DNA from: Todiramphus chloris collaris
Lineage: Eukaryota > Chordata > Aves > Coraciiformes > Alcedinidae
Direction: 5' to 3'
DNA length: 64,000 nucleotides
Assembly: GCA_025345505.1 (NCBI GenBank)
Contig: JANVCC010000020.1
Span: 54,240,772 to 54,304,771, forward strand
Shown here: positions 24,420 through 37,675 of the stretch, piece by piece
How the letters are laid out: each line of letters starts with the position of its first letter
How positions within the stretch are numbered: position 1 is the first letter of the stretch
Notes under the pieces: generated by a model
Database searches by the model: none
Told to the model about the DNA's origin: nothing
Seen by the model: only the letters and a program-made list of their open reading frames with translations
Made by a program: the position numbers and the translations under genes

Positions 24420-24860
24420 CTATTATCTAATTTGAGATGTCGGAGACAGAAGTGACAGAAGCAAGATCCAAAAGAAATGCTTCCACAAGGTCAGCTGGTC
24501 AGAAACCAGGGAGAAGCCACCTGGAATGATGATGGCTTGGTGCTCAGCTGGGAACTCATCAACCCAAACAGCAGGCTTATCCTCACAGTAAAGCAGACCA
24601 CCAGTCCTTGTCATTGCGACAATCTTGAGCTGATCAGAGAGCTCTTTTGACATGGATACTTAAGTCACCGAGCACTATCAGGTGTGGAGCCCTCAGTGTC
24701 AGTGAAGTGATGATATTCAGCAGCTCATGCTGTGGTGCCAAAGTGCACATTTAGCAGCAGCACACCATTCCTGCCTTAGCTCTCCTCCAGCACACCAATG
24801 ATGCTGCCTGGCTTTCATGTGGGGCTTCACATCTTAGATCAGAGGGAAATCTTACATGTG
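24420..24860 (-). mobile_element. Possible L2/CR1-like endonuclease relic, minus strand (weak)
   Basis: On the minus strand, around 24,640-24,740, one frame reads ELLNIITSLTLRAPHLIVLGDLSIHVK. This resembles the LINE endonuclease stretch that normally contains LLVLGDFNIHV. Neighbouring frames are broken. It could be an old L2-like relic or coincidence. Confidence 0.35.
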
Positions 24861-27419
24861 GCACCAAAGGCAGTGGCAATAACTGTGCACACATTCACAC
24901 AGACACACACTGAATCATGCGGGAGAATCCTCTAGCCAGGTTTCAACAATAGATGTAAGGCCTTGCCTGCAATTAAGGCACAGGAAGGTGCTTTATTCAA
25001 CAGTGACACTGATTGCCCTTAAAAGCATTAGAGACTTTTACCAGCTGTCACCATCACCTTTTGAGTGTTAAATGTAGGTAAAAGCTCTAGTTCTGGAATT
25101 AAATGCAGCTGCTTAGTGCACTTCAGATCATCAATACCTGCTTCAGTTCCCCCTCATGGTAACTGTGTCCTCCCAGACCTTGCAGACATTAACTTCTGTG
25201 ATTGTCTTGGGACAAAGTTGTTAGCTCTGAAGTTTCTAACACATTCCCGGGGGGGGGGGGGGGGGGGGGGGGAAAAAAAAAAAAAAAACCCGACCCCTAA
25301 ATTCCTTTTACAGCATAAGCCCACTCATTTTACAAATAGAAGGAAAATAAAGAAAAAGCCTCAAACACACACAATACAAAACACACAACAGGGAAGGTTT
25401 CACCAAATCTCAAACCAGTTCATGAGTACTACAACTTACCAGCTACAACATAAAAGAAAACCAGGGCACCCAAATGCAGCAAAAACCATCTGAAAAAAAA
25501 CCTCAAAAAAAACCAACCTAAGAGAGGAATTGGTGACTCCATAGAACTGACACAGGCACAGCCTCCCACCACTATCTGAATGCGTCAGAGCGCCTGCAGT
25601 TATTCTGTCCTCAACAATTTTCATTTACCCAGGACTAAATATGAGATTTCTAAGCTGGATTTGTGAATTCCTGCAGAGGCTTTGATTTAGTTCTAGACAT
25701 GCTGGAGGGAGGCATAACTGGAGTCAAGAGTTACATGCCTTGTTTACTTAATCTCCTCCTCTGTAAAATTCTACAAAAAGGAGATCCCATTAGAAAAAAA
25801 AAAACAAACCAAAACACAACAAAAAACCCCAAACCCAAACAAAACCAAACCCTACAAAACATATGCGAAAGAGAAAGAGCAACAGCAAAACCACCTTTTT
25901 TAAACGTGTGGGAGATTTGTCAGTGAAAGAGGTAGGGCTAGTGTAGGACACCATTTCTGCCACACAAGTAATTACCTCGGGTCCTCTTATCAAACAAATG
26001 AACTGGGATGATACACCAATAACAGGAGGAAGGATCTAATTAAGGGATACAAGGGAGTAACACAGATTATCTTGTTAAACTAAATTTGTTAATCTAGTAT
26101 ATATGAGAAAAGGGCAAATGGGAGGGAGAATTCCTCCTTGTTAAACATTTACCAAACGTTGGGTTATTTGAGCCCTAGGGAGAAGTAAATGTATTCACTA
26201 CTTAAGACTGGAGCATTTGGTCTTCTCAGTTGGAATTTATCCATTATTTGAAAGGAACATTTTTTCCCCACTTGGAAAGGTTAGCAGCCTTTGTCTGTGC
26301 AACTGATTTAATATGATAGACCATGATTATTGTTGGATTATTATAATGGCACATTGGCACAGTTATAGTTAAAAATTTTGGCAGCATTTTTCCCAAACTA
26401 CTATTTTACAACTCAGATGTAAAAGTTTACTTTCATCTGAAACTTGAGATACAAGATCTCAGTCCAGGAGGAGTCTTTTTTAAGCTGAAGTAAAAAAAAA
26501 AAAAAAACAACAAAAAACCAAACCAAACCAAAACAAAACAAAACCAAAATTCTGCTGGCTAATGTTTAAGTTATGCAAGCATTAAGTACAAATTGAAATC
26601 TACTGGCTGAAGACAACCATCAGCATTTACTTGCTCCCAAATGCCTTTGAGTTAAATCAAAATATTTCCAACCCCTTTTATGTAGAAACATGGCTTTCCC
26701 ACTTTCAGTATATCGAAGAGAAATGTGGAACAGTAAACCAGTTAGGATATTAAACAAAAAAAAAAAAAAAAGAGAGAAACTGCATCACAAGCACTTTCTT
26801 CAACAGGATTATGAGCATATATTTGATATTAAGAACATAATTGAATTTTTTTTTTTTTGCATGTGTAAATACATAATAATTTGTTTTAAAATCAATGTTT
26901 ACAAAGGTTTTTTGCAATGTACTAGTATATTGAGAAAAAATTAATCTTGTTTCAAAAGCCCCTCTGGCCATCAGAGTAAGGCTAGAGGATTAACAAAGTC
27001 CAACACTATCATCTACACAAAGCCACTGAATTTTCTCTGAATTTCTTGATTCTTAAAGGCATAGTAGCCAAGTGACCACATGAGTTTTCATTTCTGCTTC
27101 CTCAAAGAACTCTAAAGGAACTCAGATACTAGACTATGAAAATATCACTTACTGTAACTCTAACATTTATATCCATCTGGTGCCAAAGACATTGCAGATG
27201 GCAAATATACCATGAATCCTAGCAAAAGGTTTGCAAGAAACATAGTAATTTCTGGATTAGTGCTGTAGAAACTATAGTAAAGAATAGAATTACTCAAGAT
27301 GAAGGAAAATAGGATAAGCTGGGGAAGAGCCAACTTTCATGGAAAAATGTCATGACTTGCAGTTCTGTCAGAGGCCTCTGAAGGAGCCAGTCGGTGTGGA
27401 TAAAAGTCATACAAGCACT
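24861..27419. other. Non-coding stretch with homopolymer and A-rich tracts
   Basis: Contains the G24-A16 tract, A-rich/AACC blocks at 25,791-25,860 and 26,490-26,550, an A run at about 26,756-26,770 and a T run near 26,847. Nothing coding that I can support. Confidence 0.55.
25249..25288 (+). repeat. Compound homopolymer G24-A16
   Basis: 24 G residues (25,249-25,272) pass directly into 16 A residues (25,273-25,288). Exact lengths are unreliable in any assembly. Confidence 0.9.
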
Positions 27420-28260
27420 ACAGTATCCTTAGATCTTCTAGAAGCTCTCAACAAAGTCATTTTGTGGCGTGGCATGGCAACAAGAGATTTTAACAACTGA
27501 ATAAAAGACTAGAAATGAAAGTGTAACAAGTGGTTAGTTCTTGCAGCAGAAGTAACAATTATAATGAAAACTCCCATAGTTATTGCTGTTAAATATATTC
27601 AGGAGCAGTTTGAGAAAAAGAGATAAATAGTTTCACTACTTCAGTAGTTTTATATCAGCATCCAAACTAAAGGTAACCACAAAGAGCTACAAAAGAACTC
27701 TGCACTCAGTGATAAAATGACACATAAAATTCTGTATCAATAAACACAAAGTAAAGCACTTGGGAAAAATAACTGGAGTCATAAATATAAGAAGGATAGA
27801 CTTTAAGTTCACTATAACTACACAGGAAAGGCATCTGGGGGTCTAAGTAGACAGTCCATGGAAAGGAGAGCTCAGAAGAGGCTAAAAGGGAAAGCAAGGA
27901 TTAAGCATTTTAAGGAAAGGAATGGGGACAGAGAGGAAAACCTCATCATTACCTACACCTGCAGCCTGACAGGTTTATCCAGTAGAATACAGTTCTGTTC
28001 CCTCTTCTCAAAAAAGCACATACAAGAATGCAAAGACATCTAAGGAGGATCAAGGAGGATATGTGGAATAGCTTTTAAGACAAGCCTATATAGGTAAGGA
28101 TCCTTCAGCTTGGGGTAGAGATAATCAAGGAGACATTATCAGCAGAGGTCTGCAAAACCAAACAGCATAAAGAAAGGAAATTAAAAAAAAAAAAATCATT
28201 CATCCCTGTTTATTGCACAAGAGTTAGAGAAGACACCAAAAACAAGGAGGAAGCCCCTGT
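27420..28260 (+). mobile_element. Ancient, decayed CR1, plus strand
   Basis: The plus strand shows the late-ORF2 order of an old CR1: 'aaacacaaagtaaagcactt' then 'gggaaaaataactggagtca' (the 'CKVLHxGKNN' region), 'gaaaggcatctgggggtcta' (the 'KDLGVLVD' region), 'cagtccatggaaagg', and later 'aaggatccttcagcttgggg' (the 'LGLFSLEKR' region). Frames are destroyed. Boundaries are approximate, and some of 28,180-28,480 may still belong to it. Confidence 0.65.
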
Positions 28261-30356
28261 GTCATCTGTTGTATTATCTCAGCAGAGTGCAGTACCTCAG
28301 AAGCCAAAAGCACAAGTGGTTTCTAAAAAAGATTAGGAAGCTCACAAAGGAAAGTTTATGGGCAGGACAGGTGTCTCCTGTCAGCACATTTTACATGCCA
28401 GCATATCTAACTTTATTTGAGGAAGTACCCATTTCTGAAGATGCATTTACTGAAATACTTTCCTAGAACAACACAGGGATTTAGGGATGCAAAGAAGGAC
28501 AAAACACACTTCTGATACAAGCCCTGAACATCTCCAGATGCCTTTAGCCTGCAAGCTTATGGTCTGAAGCACTACTACCAGGAAACATTACTGTTCTGGC
28601 ATGAATACAAGTTTCAAAACTCATAACATGAAAGCTGATTTTAACCAATAATTATTTTTAGGTTAATCTCCCAGTTTTTTTTTTTAAGCCACAATTTCAA
28701 TATTAAGACATTCATAGGGCAGAGGTTGATGCAAACAGCTCTGGCTCAGGACAGCTAGAATCAGGAATCTCTGGGCACTTTTAGGGAACTATGAAATTAT
28801 TTCCCCTCATACTGCATGTCTGATCTTGAAAAATGTTGGCTGCTCACTGATGGAGACTTACCCATCCAGTTTGCTGGATAGCAAACAAAAATGTTTTCTA
28901 AAAAACACAATAACAAAAATAAATAATAACAAAAATATAATAACAAAAATAATAACAAAAAAAAAATCTCTTAGCATGTGATCCCTGGGGTTCACAATCT
29001 TGCTGCACAGAAGAGTACCCAAGGTTATCTTTGCCTTCATTAATCCCCAGCTATCCTATGCTACACTTTATAAATGCATGTGTATGCATGTGTATGTAAG
29101 AGGTAAATGGTAACAGACTGCTGTGATAATTCTAAACATGTCTACCGGTGCATCCTGGGTACTTCACAAAGCAATGACCAACCTTCATACTGACCTAGCC
29201 TGTGGCACTTTACCCATCCACATGTACTGGGACTAGTCTGAGAGTACTGAAACACAAAATAAAAGCTAATCTACTATCTGCTTAATGACAGTTAATATTT
29301 TTCATGGGGTACAATGAATTAAAAGCAGCCTATAGCATCTAATATTGAGTTAAATTTATTTTTTAACTTCTTAATCCTGTTTGTAGCACAGTTTGTAACT
29401 TTTCAAGATGTACTTATCTTTTGTGTGTTAAAATATGATGCCATTCTATAAATAGCTACAGTCTCCTTGGCAATGTAGGTGTGATAGCAGATTAATTAAA
29501 CTGGAAAGCAGAGAGTGTGCAGACTAGATTTATATAATGAAAACAAGATATCTGCTAACACAGAAGTGCTGACACTGTAATAATGCTGATATTAATATTT
29601 GTTACAGACAATCTTAGAGTGTATTATTAAGATGGTTAAATCTGGTGGGCTAAGAAACAATCAGGACACAGAAATTACCAGAAGAGAATAAAACTGATAC
29701 TTTACTATTAATACTATGACTCTCACTCCCATTCAGAAAAATTCACTGGGATCTTATATTTTAATGTCCAGAGCCTGCAGAGCAGCCCACAGATATCCCA
29801 TGAGAGCTCCACAGCAGTCTAGAGAATATTTGGATGTTTGCTGGATTGTGTCCCTAGACAACATCACACCAATCAAGAGCTTAGACTAAGTGTGGGATAA
29901 TGAAATAAATGACAAAAAAACCCAACAACCTTAAAGTAATTTAAAGTCTATCCCCTCTTTTGGTATTCCAGCTAATACAGCTAATTTGTTATGAGGTTTT
30001 ATGTTAATGTAGCCCTATTGACTTCAAGACGAACTCCGTGTTACATGAAAACTACCCAGTTTCATCTTGTGACTTTCTGTGAAATCATGGAAAATGTTCA
30101 TAAGTAGAAAATGATCTTCAAAGTTTATACAAAACAAAAACAAGGAAAAAACAGAAAATACGTAAAGTAGTTAATTATTAAAAAAAAAATAAAGTAATCA
30201 ATCCCCTATAAGTACAAGATGCCCCAGGGCATTTCAATGTTCAAGAATGTTAAAATTCATTCAAACTTTACTTTGAAAACAAAAGGCACCTACTAATTTC
30301 CACTTGATACTTTCTGCATTCCAACTTCCACCTCATCCTAGGGCATTGTGCATGAA
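28261..30356. other. AT-rich non-coding stretch
   Basis: Nothing recognised apart from the decamer-like simple repeat at 28,900-28,966 and a short 'tgcatgtgta' pair near 29,076. Confidence 0.5.
28900..28966 (+). repeat. AATAACAAAA-type simple repeat
   Basis: Imperfect repetition of units such as 'aataacaaaa' and 'aataataacaaaa' over about 65 bp. Confidence 0.8.
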
Positions 30357-31082
30357 GGAATCACAGAATATTAGGGGTTGCAAGCGACCTCCAAAGATCA
30401 TCGAGTCCAATCCCCCCTGCCAGAGCAGGGCCAAAACTAGGGCAGATCACTTAGAAATGCATCCAGACAGGTCTTGAAATTCTCCAGAGGTGGAGACTCC
30501 GCAACCTCTCTGGGGAGTATGTTCCAGTGCTCTGTAGCCCTTACAGTAAAGGAGTTCTTCCTCATGTTGAGGTCGAACTTCCTCTGCTTGAGCTTGAATC
30601 CATTGCCCCTCGCCCTATCACAGGGCACAAGTGAAAAAAGGTTGTCCCTGCCTTCTTGACTCCAAGCCCTGCATGTATAGACATTAATTTTATTGTTCCT
30701 TCCTAGGTGCAGGACTCTGCACTTGCTCTTGTTAAACCTCATTAAGTTCCTCTTTGCCCAGCTCTCCAGCCTGTCCAAATCTTGCTGAATGGCCACACAG
30801 CCTTCAGGTCAATCAGCCAATCCTCCCAGTTTCATGTCATCAGCAAACCTGCTAAGAAGGCACTCTGTCCCATCATCGAGGTCTTTGATAAAGATGTTGA
30901 ACAGAACTGGGCCCAGCACTGATCCCTAGGGGACCCCACTAATTACAGGTCTCCAGCTGGACTCTGAACTATTGATCACCACTCTTTGGGCTTTATTGTG
31001 TAGCCAGCTCTTAATTCACCTCAGTGTCCATTCTTCTATCTCACAGTTCCTGAGCTTGTTCATGAGGATGTTACGGGAGGCT
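30357..31082 (-). mobile_element. CR1 LINE, minus strand, with internal deletion
   Basis: The minus strand encodes RT text from roughly the 'SHNILMNKL' segment through '[10 protein letters not shown]' and the FADD region, then '[31 protein letters not shown]'. It jumps directly to '[21 protein letters not shown]' and continues to the 3' end, whose tail (plus-strand 'tcacagaatattagggg') lies at about 30,360. In the copy at 22.2-22.7 kb the same two blocks are about 415 bp apart, so a block of that order is missing here. A minus-strand frame of 119 codons (30,437-30,796) spans the joint. Confidence 0.92.
30437..30796 (-). pseudogene. CR1 ORF2 C-terminal remnant spanning a deletion
   Basis: This 119-codon frame joins an RT thumb-proximal segment ([10 protein letters not shown]...LHLGRNNK) to the ORF2 C-terminal tail ([19 protein letters not shown]...[11 protein letters not shown]...[12 protein letters not shown]) through a novel NVYTCRAW linker. 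The joint is in frame by chance. Upstream in the same strand the RT frame has stops, for example TGA in the 'GVP*GSVLG' segment. No function is expected. Confidence 0.75.
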
Positions 31083-32167
31083 AAGGGAAACAAATACTAA
31101 AACTAAGTTATTTATTAAAATTATAAAATAAAAAGTCAGAGCAGAGATACATATACATGTCAGTGGTCCAAATAAATTAGGGTTATTTTCATCAGTAAAT
31201 TATGACAATTTTTACATTTATTATAATATTTTCCACATAACTATTCTGTCTGGTGACATTTTTGCACATACAGTAAATATATGTGTCAGTATATAATGTA
31301 TAGCTAGATATTTGATCATCGTTAAAAGCTGCAGTAGTTTGAATACATTTGCAGACTGTCAAATATTTTAGACTTTCAAGTGATGCATTTTAAAACACAG
31401 TAAAAAGAAGATAATTTACAGAGGAAAAGAGAGAATCTGCTCTTGGCTACTAATAAGTAACCTCAGCCTCCTGACAGGTCTGAGAGTACAAGGCCACATC
31501 TTCATTACCTTTAAAGGCATGAGCCATGTTAAGAAATAACAGAGGTGGAAAGATGCTTATGGTACCAGGCTATCTGTATAAATCAGTACAGACCTATTGA
31601 TAAAGTTATACTAATTCGCACCAGCTGAGAACCTGGCCAAGTATCTTTTTAATCCTGGTTCCTGTAGACTATGAGCTGACATGGGAAGAGGAACATGATC
31701 AAACACAGCGATTTCGAATTTTTAGGGCTACCTTCATTCTGGTACTTGGCATTTTTATTTTACTGAACACATTTAACTTGGAATTAGCACAGAAAAAAAG
31801 TTTATAGTGAAAGAATAACAGAAGGTAGACCCTCTCCAGCTTCACCTCCTTCAATGCAACTCTTGTCTCTATTCTCCTCCGCAGTATGCCCTCACCAAAC
31901 CCATGTTCCTTAATTCAAAATCCTGCCCCTTGAGGCTTCAGCAGCCTCTTCTCTTGACCTCATCCCCTATTCCCCATCTTTCTGGCCAGAGTTCAATGTT
32001 CTGGCCCCTTGCCAAGTCCTCTCCAGAGCTCATAATCTCTCTGCTTCTTCTCTCTTGCTTCCCTGGTCCCTCAACTTTCCAATAAATGCCCAGGCTTCTG
32101 TTCTCACATTGCCTGCCCTGCTATTCTTCTCTACATCCAAATCAGGTAAGCTTCAAGACTAATCAGG

Positions 32168-32220
32168 GAAAAAAAAAAGAAAAAAACCAAAAAAAACCCC
32201 CCCCCCCCCCCCAAAAAAAA
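32168..32220 (+). repeat. Compound A/C homopolymer tract
   Basis: A-rich text with AACC-like units leads into about 15 C residues and then an A run. Confidence 0.85.
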
Positions 32221-33232
32221 TAAATCAAGTAAGAGGTGTAGGCTTCCTAGCACAAGTGTTCACTATCCTCTAAAAGCCCTGAAGTATCGGGTGGTGCATG
32301 GAAAGCCCATCTTCATCTTTCACCCTGCAGCACTCCTGCTGATTCAGACAGGCTCTTCGGGCAGAGTGTCTTATGCACCACTAGAATCCAACTCCTTCCT
32401 CTGAACACACATGAGGCAAGTTGGTTAAAAGCCTGACAGATTTGGCAAATTTGGGTGGATTTTGACAGAAACTGCAAAAGGCATATCCTTGGATCAAAAG
32501 CCACTTCATTTCCAGATTTCATGTCACTGCTCCAAAGCATGGGTGTGCCATGTAGTTTTAAAGAAATGATCACCAGGATTGTTGGGTTTTTTCCCTTTAT
32601 TACTACTATTTTTTTTTCTACTATTGCAAAACACTTATTCCAGCCTTCCCCTGCCCTTCTCCACCCCCTAGCCCTATTTTTGGGGATTGTTTTAGCTGAA
32701 ATTTTTTTAGTCAAAAGTAGATAACTTGAGTGAAAAACATGTCAGCAAAATGATTAAATTTTACCACGTGAAGACACATACAGTGAAAACATGATCTCCT
32801 AACTGTCCCTTGATAGTGAAGTGCTCTTCCAGTCACAGTTTCTTACAGCTAGATCCACACCCCACTTCAAAGTCACTTCCAGCAACCTTGAGATGGAGCA
32901 ATTTCAGGGAGGTGCAGGTTTCTGCTGATATGGTGAAGTGCTCAGCTTTTTGTGGGGGAAAAAGACTTTTACTTGAAAATTAGTTTCAGGAAAAGGGATG
33001 AACAGAAATATGAAACCAGTGCATCTAGTATTTGTTAATAGCTTATTTTAAAATTTTGAGAGCTGCTTTAAGTCCAGGATAGGTTCTGGACACACTGAAT
33101 AAATAGAAATAAATACAGTATCCCCCCCCGCCCCAGCTTGGATATAAGCAATGACCAACAGGTTGCTTACAGAGATTAAGGAAAGAAACTTGTATAAACT
33201 TTTATAGGCTCACTAGGAACACTGGTTAAGCA

Positions 33233-33234
<2 letters not shown>

Positions 33235-33260
<26 letters not shown>
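33235..33260 (+). repeat. Poly-A tract, 26 bp
   Basis: Twenty-six uninterrupted A residues. I could not attach it to a recognisable retrocopy on its 5' side. Confidence 0.95.
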
Positions 33261-33266
<6 letters not shown>

Positions 33267-35850
33267 AACACAAAAGTCAATTATGCATATCTAAAATTTC
33301 TGTTTTGCGCTAAAACCCAAGCCAGCCTCCAAGCTACTGGTCCTCACCTTCTCCAGGAGAACACTGGCCAGGAAGCACCTGTCTGAGGTCAGTGCTGCAT
33401 TCCAAAAGGCAGCACAGCACACCACAGTCTGTGCTTATCATCTCTTACATATTATTTTATTACATTTTATCATCTATTACATTTATTACAAGCGCTGCAA
33501 GCTCTAGCTTGTGTCTGTTGTAGCCACTAGTGGATTCAACAAAACTTTGTGCTTATGCTTCTTGCAGCTGATAGGGAAGCAAGGAGCTAATAAGCCAGTC
33601 ACCCTTTCTTTTCCCCTTCACTGCAAGGCACAGTATGGGGCAGACAATCATTAAAATCCAACCGTCTTGCATTTGAACTGCTAAACACACCCAGAAGAGA
33701 TCTAAGAAACTCCCCAGTTTGGTTTTCTACTCCTGAACTGAGACTTCAAACTATTTCAGGCAGTCAAGACATCTTCTCAGCCAATGCCATGATGTGCTGC
33801 ATGGTTCAGGAAGACAGAAACTCAGTTCACATGATAGAGAACTATGCAAATAGTTCCCTTTATGGTATAATGCAGAAAGCTCTGCACACAGGTATTGTAT
33901 ATAGCCAGTCTGGAAGCTTTATGACCATTAATTATTTACAATGACATCATTAACGACAACACACACATGAGACACAAGAGACATAGAGTTAAATGAAACA
34001 TGAGGCTCCAGTTTTGGAGGTTCTGGGCTTTACTCCAGTTTCCCTGGTCAGTGCCTACCCATACCAGGCTGAAACAAAACATGGCCCTAAAAAGGAACAC
34101 TCTGGTCCTGAGCCTCCATACCAAGAAAGGGGTCAGTTTAGATGAGACTCAGGAAGTACTGGGATGCACATCTGCTCCAGCACCCCACCAAAATCCTCCC
34201 CTGGGAAGTTTATGCAGTCTTAGGCAAGGTACTTGCTCCATCCGTAGAACTTCCCTGCCACTTATTTCCCTCTGTCAAAGCCCTTGCAGGGCACACACAA
34301 ACTAGTCTGCAAAAGAAGGAATTTAATTAAGGTAAGGACACCTAGAATCAAGGCTTTTACTATTGGCTCAGCCCTGCCAGATGCTAAACTCTGCCTCTTT
34401 GCTTGACAAACTCTGCCAACCCATAGCCCTGAAAGATGAGGTCCCATCTCTACCTTAAGCCAAGATGAAAATTAACAGGAAGCCCAGATTCACCCACCCT
34501 ATTTCATATACAACCTTTACAGGTTGATCTGGTTTCATTTGAAAGAAAACTGTATCCAAGTAGCTTTTCCTGTCAATAAGATGCCAACCTGTTATTCAAG
34601 AATCAATAGATCAGCATCACTTTCTTTTTAGGATACTAGCTTAGTGTTACTGAATAAAAGGCTTCCTTTAAACTTGACAACTTGTATTCCTCTACTGACA
34701 AACTTATGTTCCCATGCCTTTGAGTAAGAGGAATGGTAATTATTTCCCCAGAGAACAATAATTTTGCAATAAATTTCAGAAGCAGCATGATTTAACAAAT
34801 TAAGCTGAGACCCAAGGACACTAAATGCAGTTAACATCTCTGAAGCTAGTGGTATCAAAAAATTATTTCCAATATCCCTTTAAACACTTTCGTTTTGAAA
34901 GGAACAGTGCAGAGTTCTTGACAAAACTCCTGATTTGTGTCTTTAAGGCACAAGAATCTGAAATTGACTCTAGGGAAACATATTTCCAACTGATAAATCA
35001 CACATGCATGTCTTTCCTAGAACTTTTTAGAATTTCCTACTGTTAGTAATCAATAGGACTATAATGTCAATATCAATAGCAGTATCCCATTCAAAGCAGC
35101 AGCATTTTTCCTTTCACAATTCAGACTTTGGGGTTTTATTTCCACATATTAAATGACATTTTTCACATCTTCCTATTAGTTGGCACTGTGAGGTTCTTAT
35201 TACTTTACAATTGCCTTATGAAAGACACCAAACTGCTGAAAAATGGCTAAAAGTACAGTTTTCCTTAGGAAAATAGCATCAGTAACCTGCCAACATACAG
35301 CCTGGATTTTACAACTCTTAAGGGATTTCTGTGTAGCTGGGGGCTTCTGCTCAAATGTAAGTTTAGGTTTTCTTTTTCTATGACATGGGGAGGAACATAT
35401 TAAACCCTTAAAAAGATCCTTCTCCCTTTACTATGATAAATGCCATCTCAAATACAGTGATACACAGAAACTTTGAGGATTACTAGCACATTTCCAACAC
35501 TAATATTAAACACATCCTTTAAACCTTTTTTTCTGAAAGCTTTCAATTCCTTCCCCTTCCCCCCGCCCCCCCCCCGAATCAATTAATAGTTAAGTCACCT
35601 TCAAAGAATTTGCAAATCCTTTGAAGTACCATACAAAAAAAAAATAAAAGACTTCAGCATTTTCCCAACACTTGCAGGTAATGCATAATAATTTTTGAAA
35701 GCACACAGATATAGCTGTCTTAATACCAAGTTACCGCCTCTACCCTGAAAACATACTTTCAAGAAGTCAGGTTTACAAACATGCTTTTGTTAAGCTCCCT
35801 TATGCTACAGTGACATTGGGTATGAATGACAAGGATTTTTTAAACAATCG

Positions 35851-35877
35851 CCCCCCCCCCCCCCCCCCCGCCCCCCC
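35851..35877 (+). repeat. Poly-C tract, C19-G-C7
   Basis: A C run interrupted once by G at 35,870. Confidence 0.95.
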
Positions 35878-37628
35878 TTTTTACATAACTTACATATGTT
35901 TCATTTTTAGACAAGGGATTCTTCTACAATTCTTTTACAGTAGTCTTTGGTTTGCAACAGAAACAGTCTTGCTTTCTCTCCACAAAAGCAATGGATATTT
36001 TCAATGCCTAATTTCTTAATTACAGATTTGATTTGGTGGAGCTGTTCAATAGGAAGACTTCTGCCTACCTGTCAGGGATTTTTCCATTGTGTGACAATGT
36101 AGCCATAGATTGTCAATAATAAGCCTTTAGGAACAAAGTGCTCCTATCTGAGCAGAGTCAACTACTAAAGATCTTTTAAAACATCTCTTAAAAGATTTCA
36201 AATTTTAACTTACTCCAAATCCCTTAACATTCATGTGTCAGAGTGATGGCTATTGCCCAACCACCTAAACCCAAAGATTTCTAGTGTATGAAAAAAATAA
36301 TTATCTATCTTTTAAAAGTTCAGGTGCAGAAGTTTTGCACAATTAAAACATTTTCTGAATTATGCTAGTGGCCCAAAGGTTAAATACTTTTCTTTGCTAG
36401 ACTAGACAACATAATTGAGAGGAAGCAAGTGAGTGTATTATATGAAAGGCCAAAAAAAAGAAAAAAAATAAAAAGGAAAACCAAAACAACCTACAAGTTT
36501 ATTAGTGCTTGCAATCCTTTCAGCTCTAAAGAAGCAGTAAGATAGTTAATTGTTTTTTTCTGAAAACAGAAAGTTTGGCAGAGAAGCAAAAGGACAGCTA
36601 AACTTTGGCTACACAACCCAAAACACGGTGTTTTACTTTGAAAGTATTTAAATTAAAAAAGAAAAAAAAAATTAAGTGCTTCAAATCCACAGAAGGCTAA
36701 AGGAACAGCAAAGGTGTCTGGCAGTGGTAGTTTGTTGCCAAAGTTGCGGTAGCATCGTGCTGGCTTACAGGCTGTCTTGCCAGTTTGCAGTAACTTGCAT
36801 CAAAAGCTGCTGAAACCCACATTTATAAAGCGTCAAATGCTGCCAATGCTAGAAAACTCTCAATGAATCTTTTCTTTCTTATTTTTCTTATTATTCCTTT
36901 GGTCTTGGTCAGGTGAAAAGAAGTGCATGCCATTCATAACATTCTACTGCATAAAGGGAGACAACAAAATTCTGAGTCTTGAGACTAAGACCCTACCAGG
37001 TTTGACAGAGTGAAGGCTAAACTATGCCCACATAGTACCTGACAGGGCAATGCAACACCATTGTCTCTTGCTGTCTTCTTGCCTCAACACCAGATCATTA
37101 GTGGGACCCTCTGTCAGGAGAGCACATCATTCAGCACAAAATGTATCCTGAATGCCACAGTTTAAAGGACATCTGTGTGAAATCATGTTTCTTTAAGAAG
37201 AATGTATGCTCACAGTACATCCATCCTGGGCACCCCTGGGACCTAAGACAGACTCTAGCCTTTCACAGAGATTTCAAATGGGTTATGGGACATGACCACC
37301 TGCTATAAACTGGGAGTAAAGCCAGTGATTAGGTTCATGGTAGGCTCCAGCACTGTCCTCTTTTTGTTGATATAGTGGCACTTTCTGGCACAGGTCTGGC
37401 CTGGGTGGATTAGCTTCCTCCTTATCAGGGCCAAGAAGGGTCCTAAAGGGGTTACCACAGGGTAGAGATTGCTCCTAGGAAGCTGTTCAAGCATTGTTGA
37501 CTTCTTTTAGGATGAAAGATTTTAGACTGCAAAGATACAAGCTGTACCATGACATTTGCCCAAAGGAGCAGAGAACAAATCTCCAACCACTTCACTAACA
37601 CAAACCTATCAAATGACACAAAAGGTCA

Positions 37629-37675
37629 TTTATATATTACATATATTATATATCATATATATAAATATATTCATG
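37629..37675 (+). repeat. AT-rich low-complexity tract
   Basis: Near-pure 'tatata/catata' text, partly self-complementary. Confidence 0.8.

Noticed and set aside
33352-33420. Minus-strand exon-like segment ending in a GAAG|GTGAGG donor
   Set aside because: Donor and acceptor-like motifs of this quality are common by chance, and the enclosed 47 bp give no recognisable peptide.
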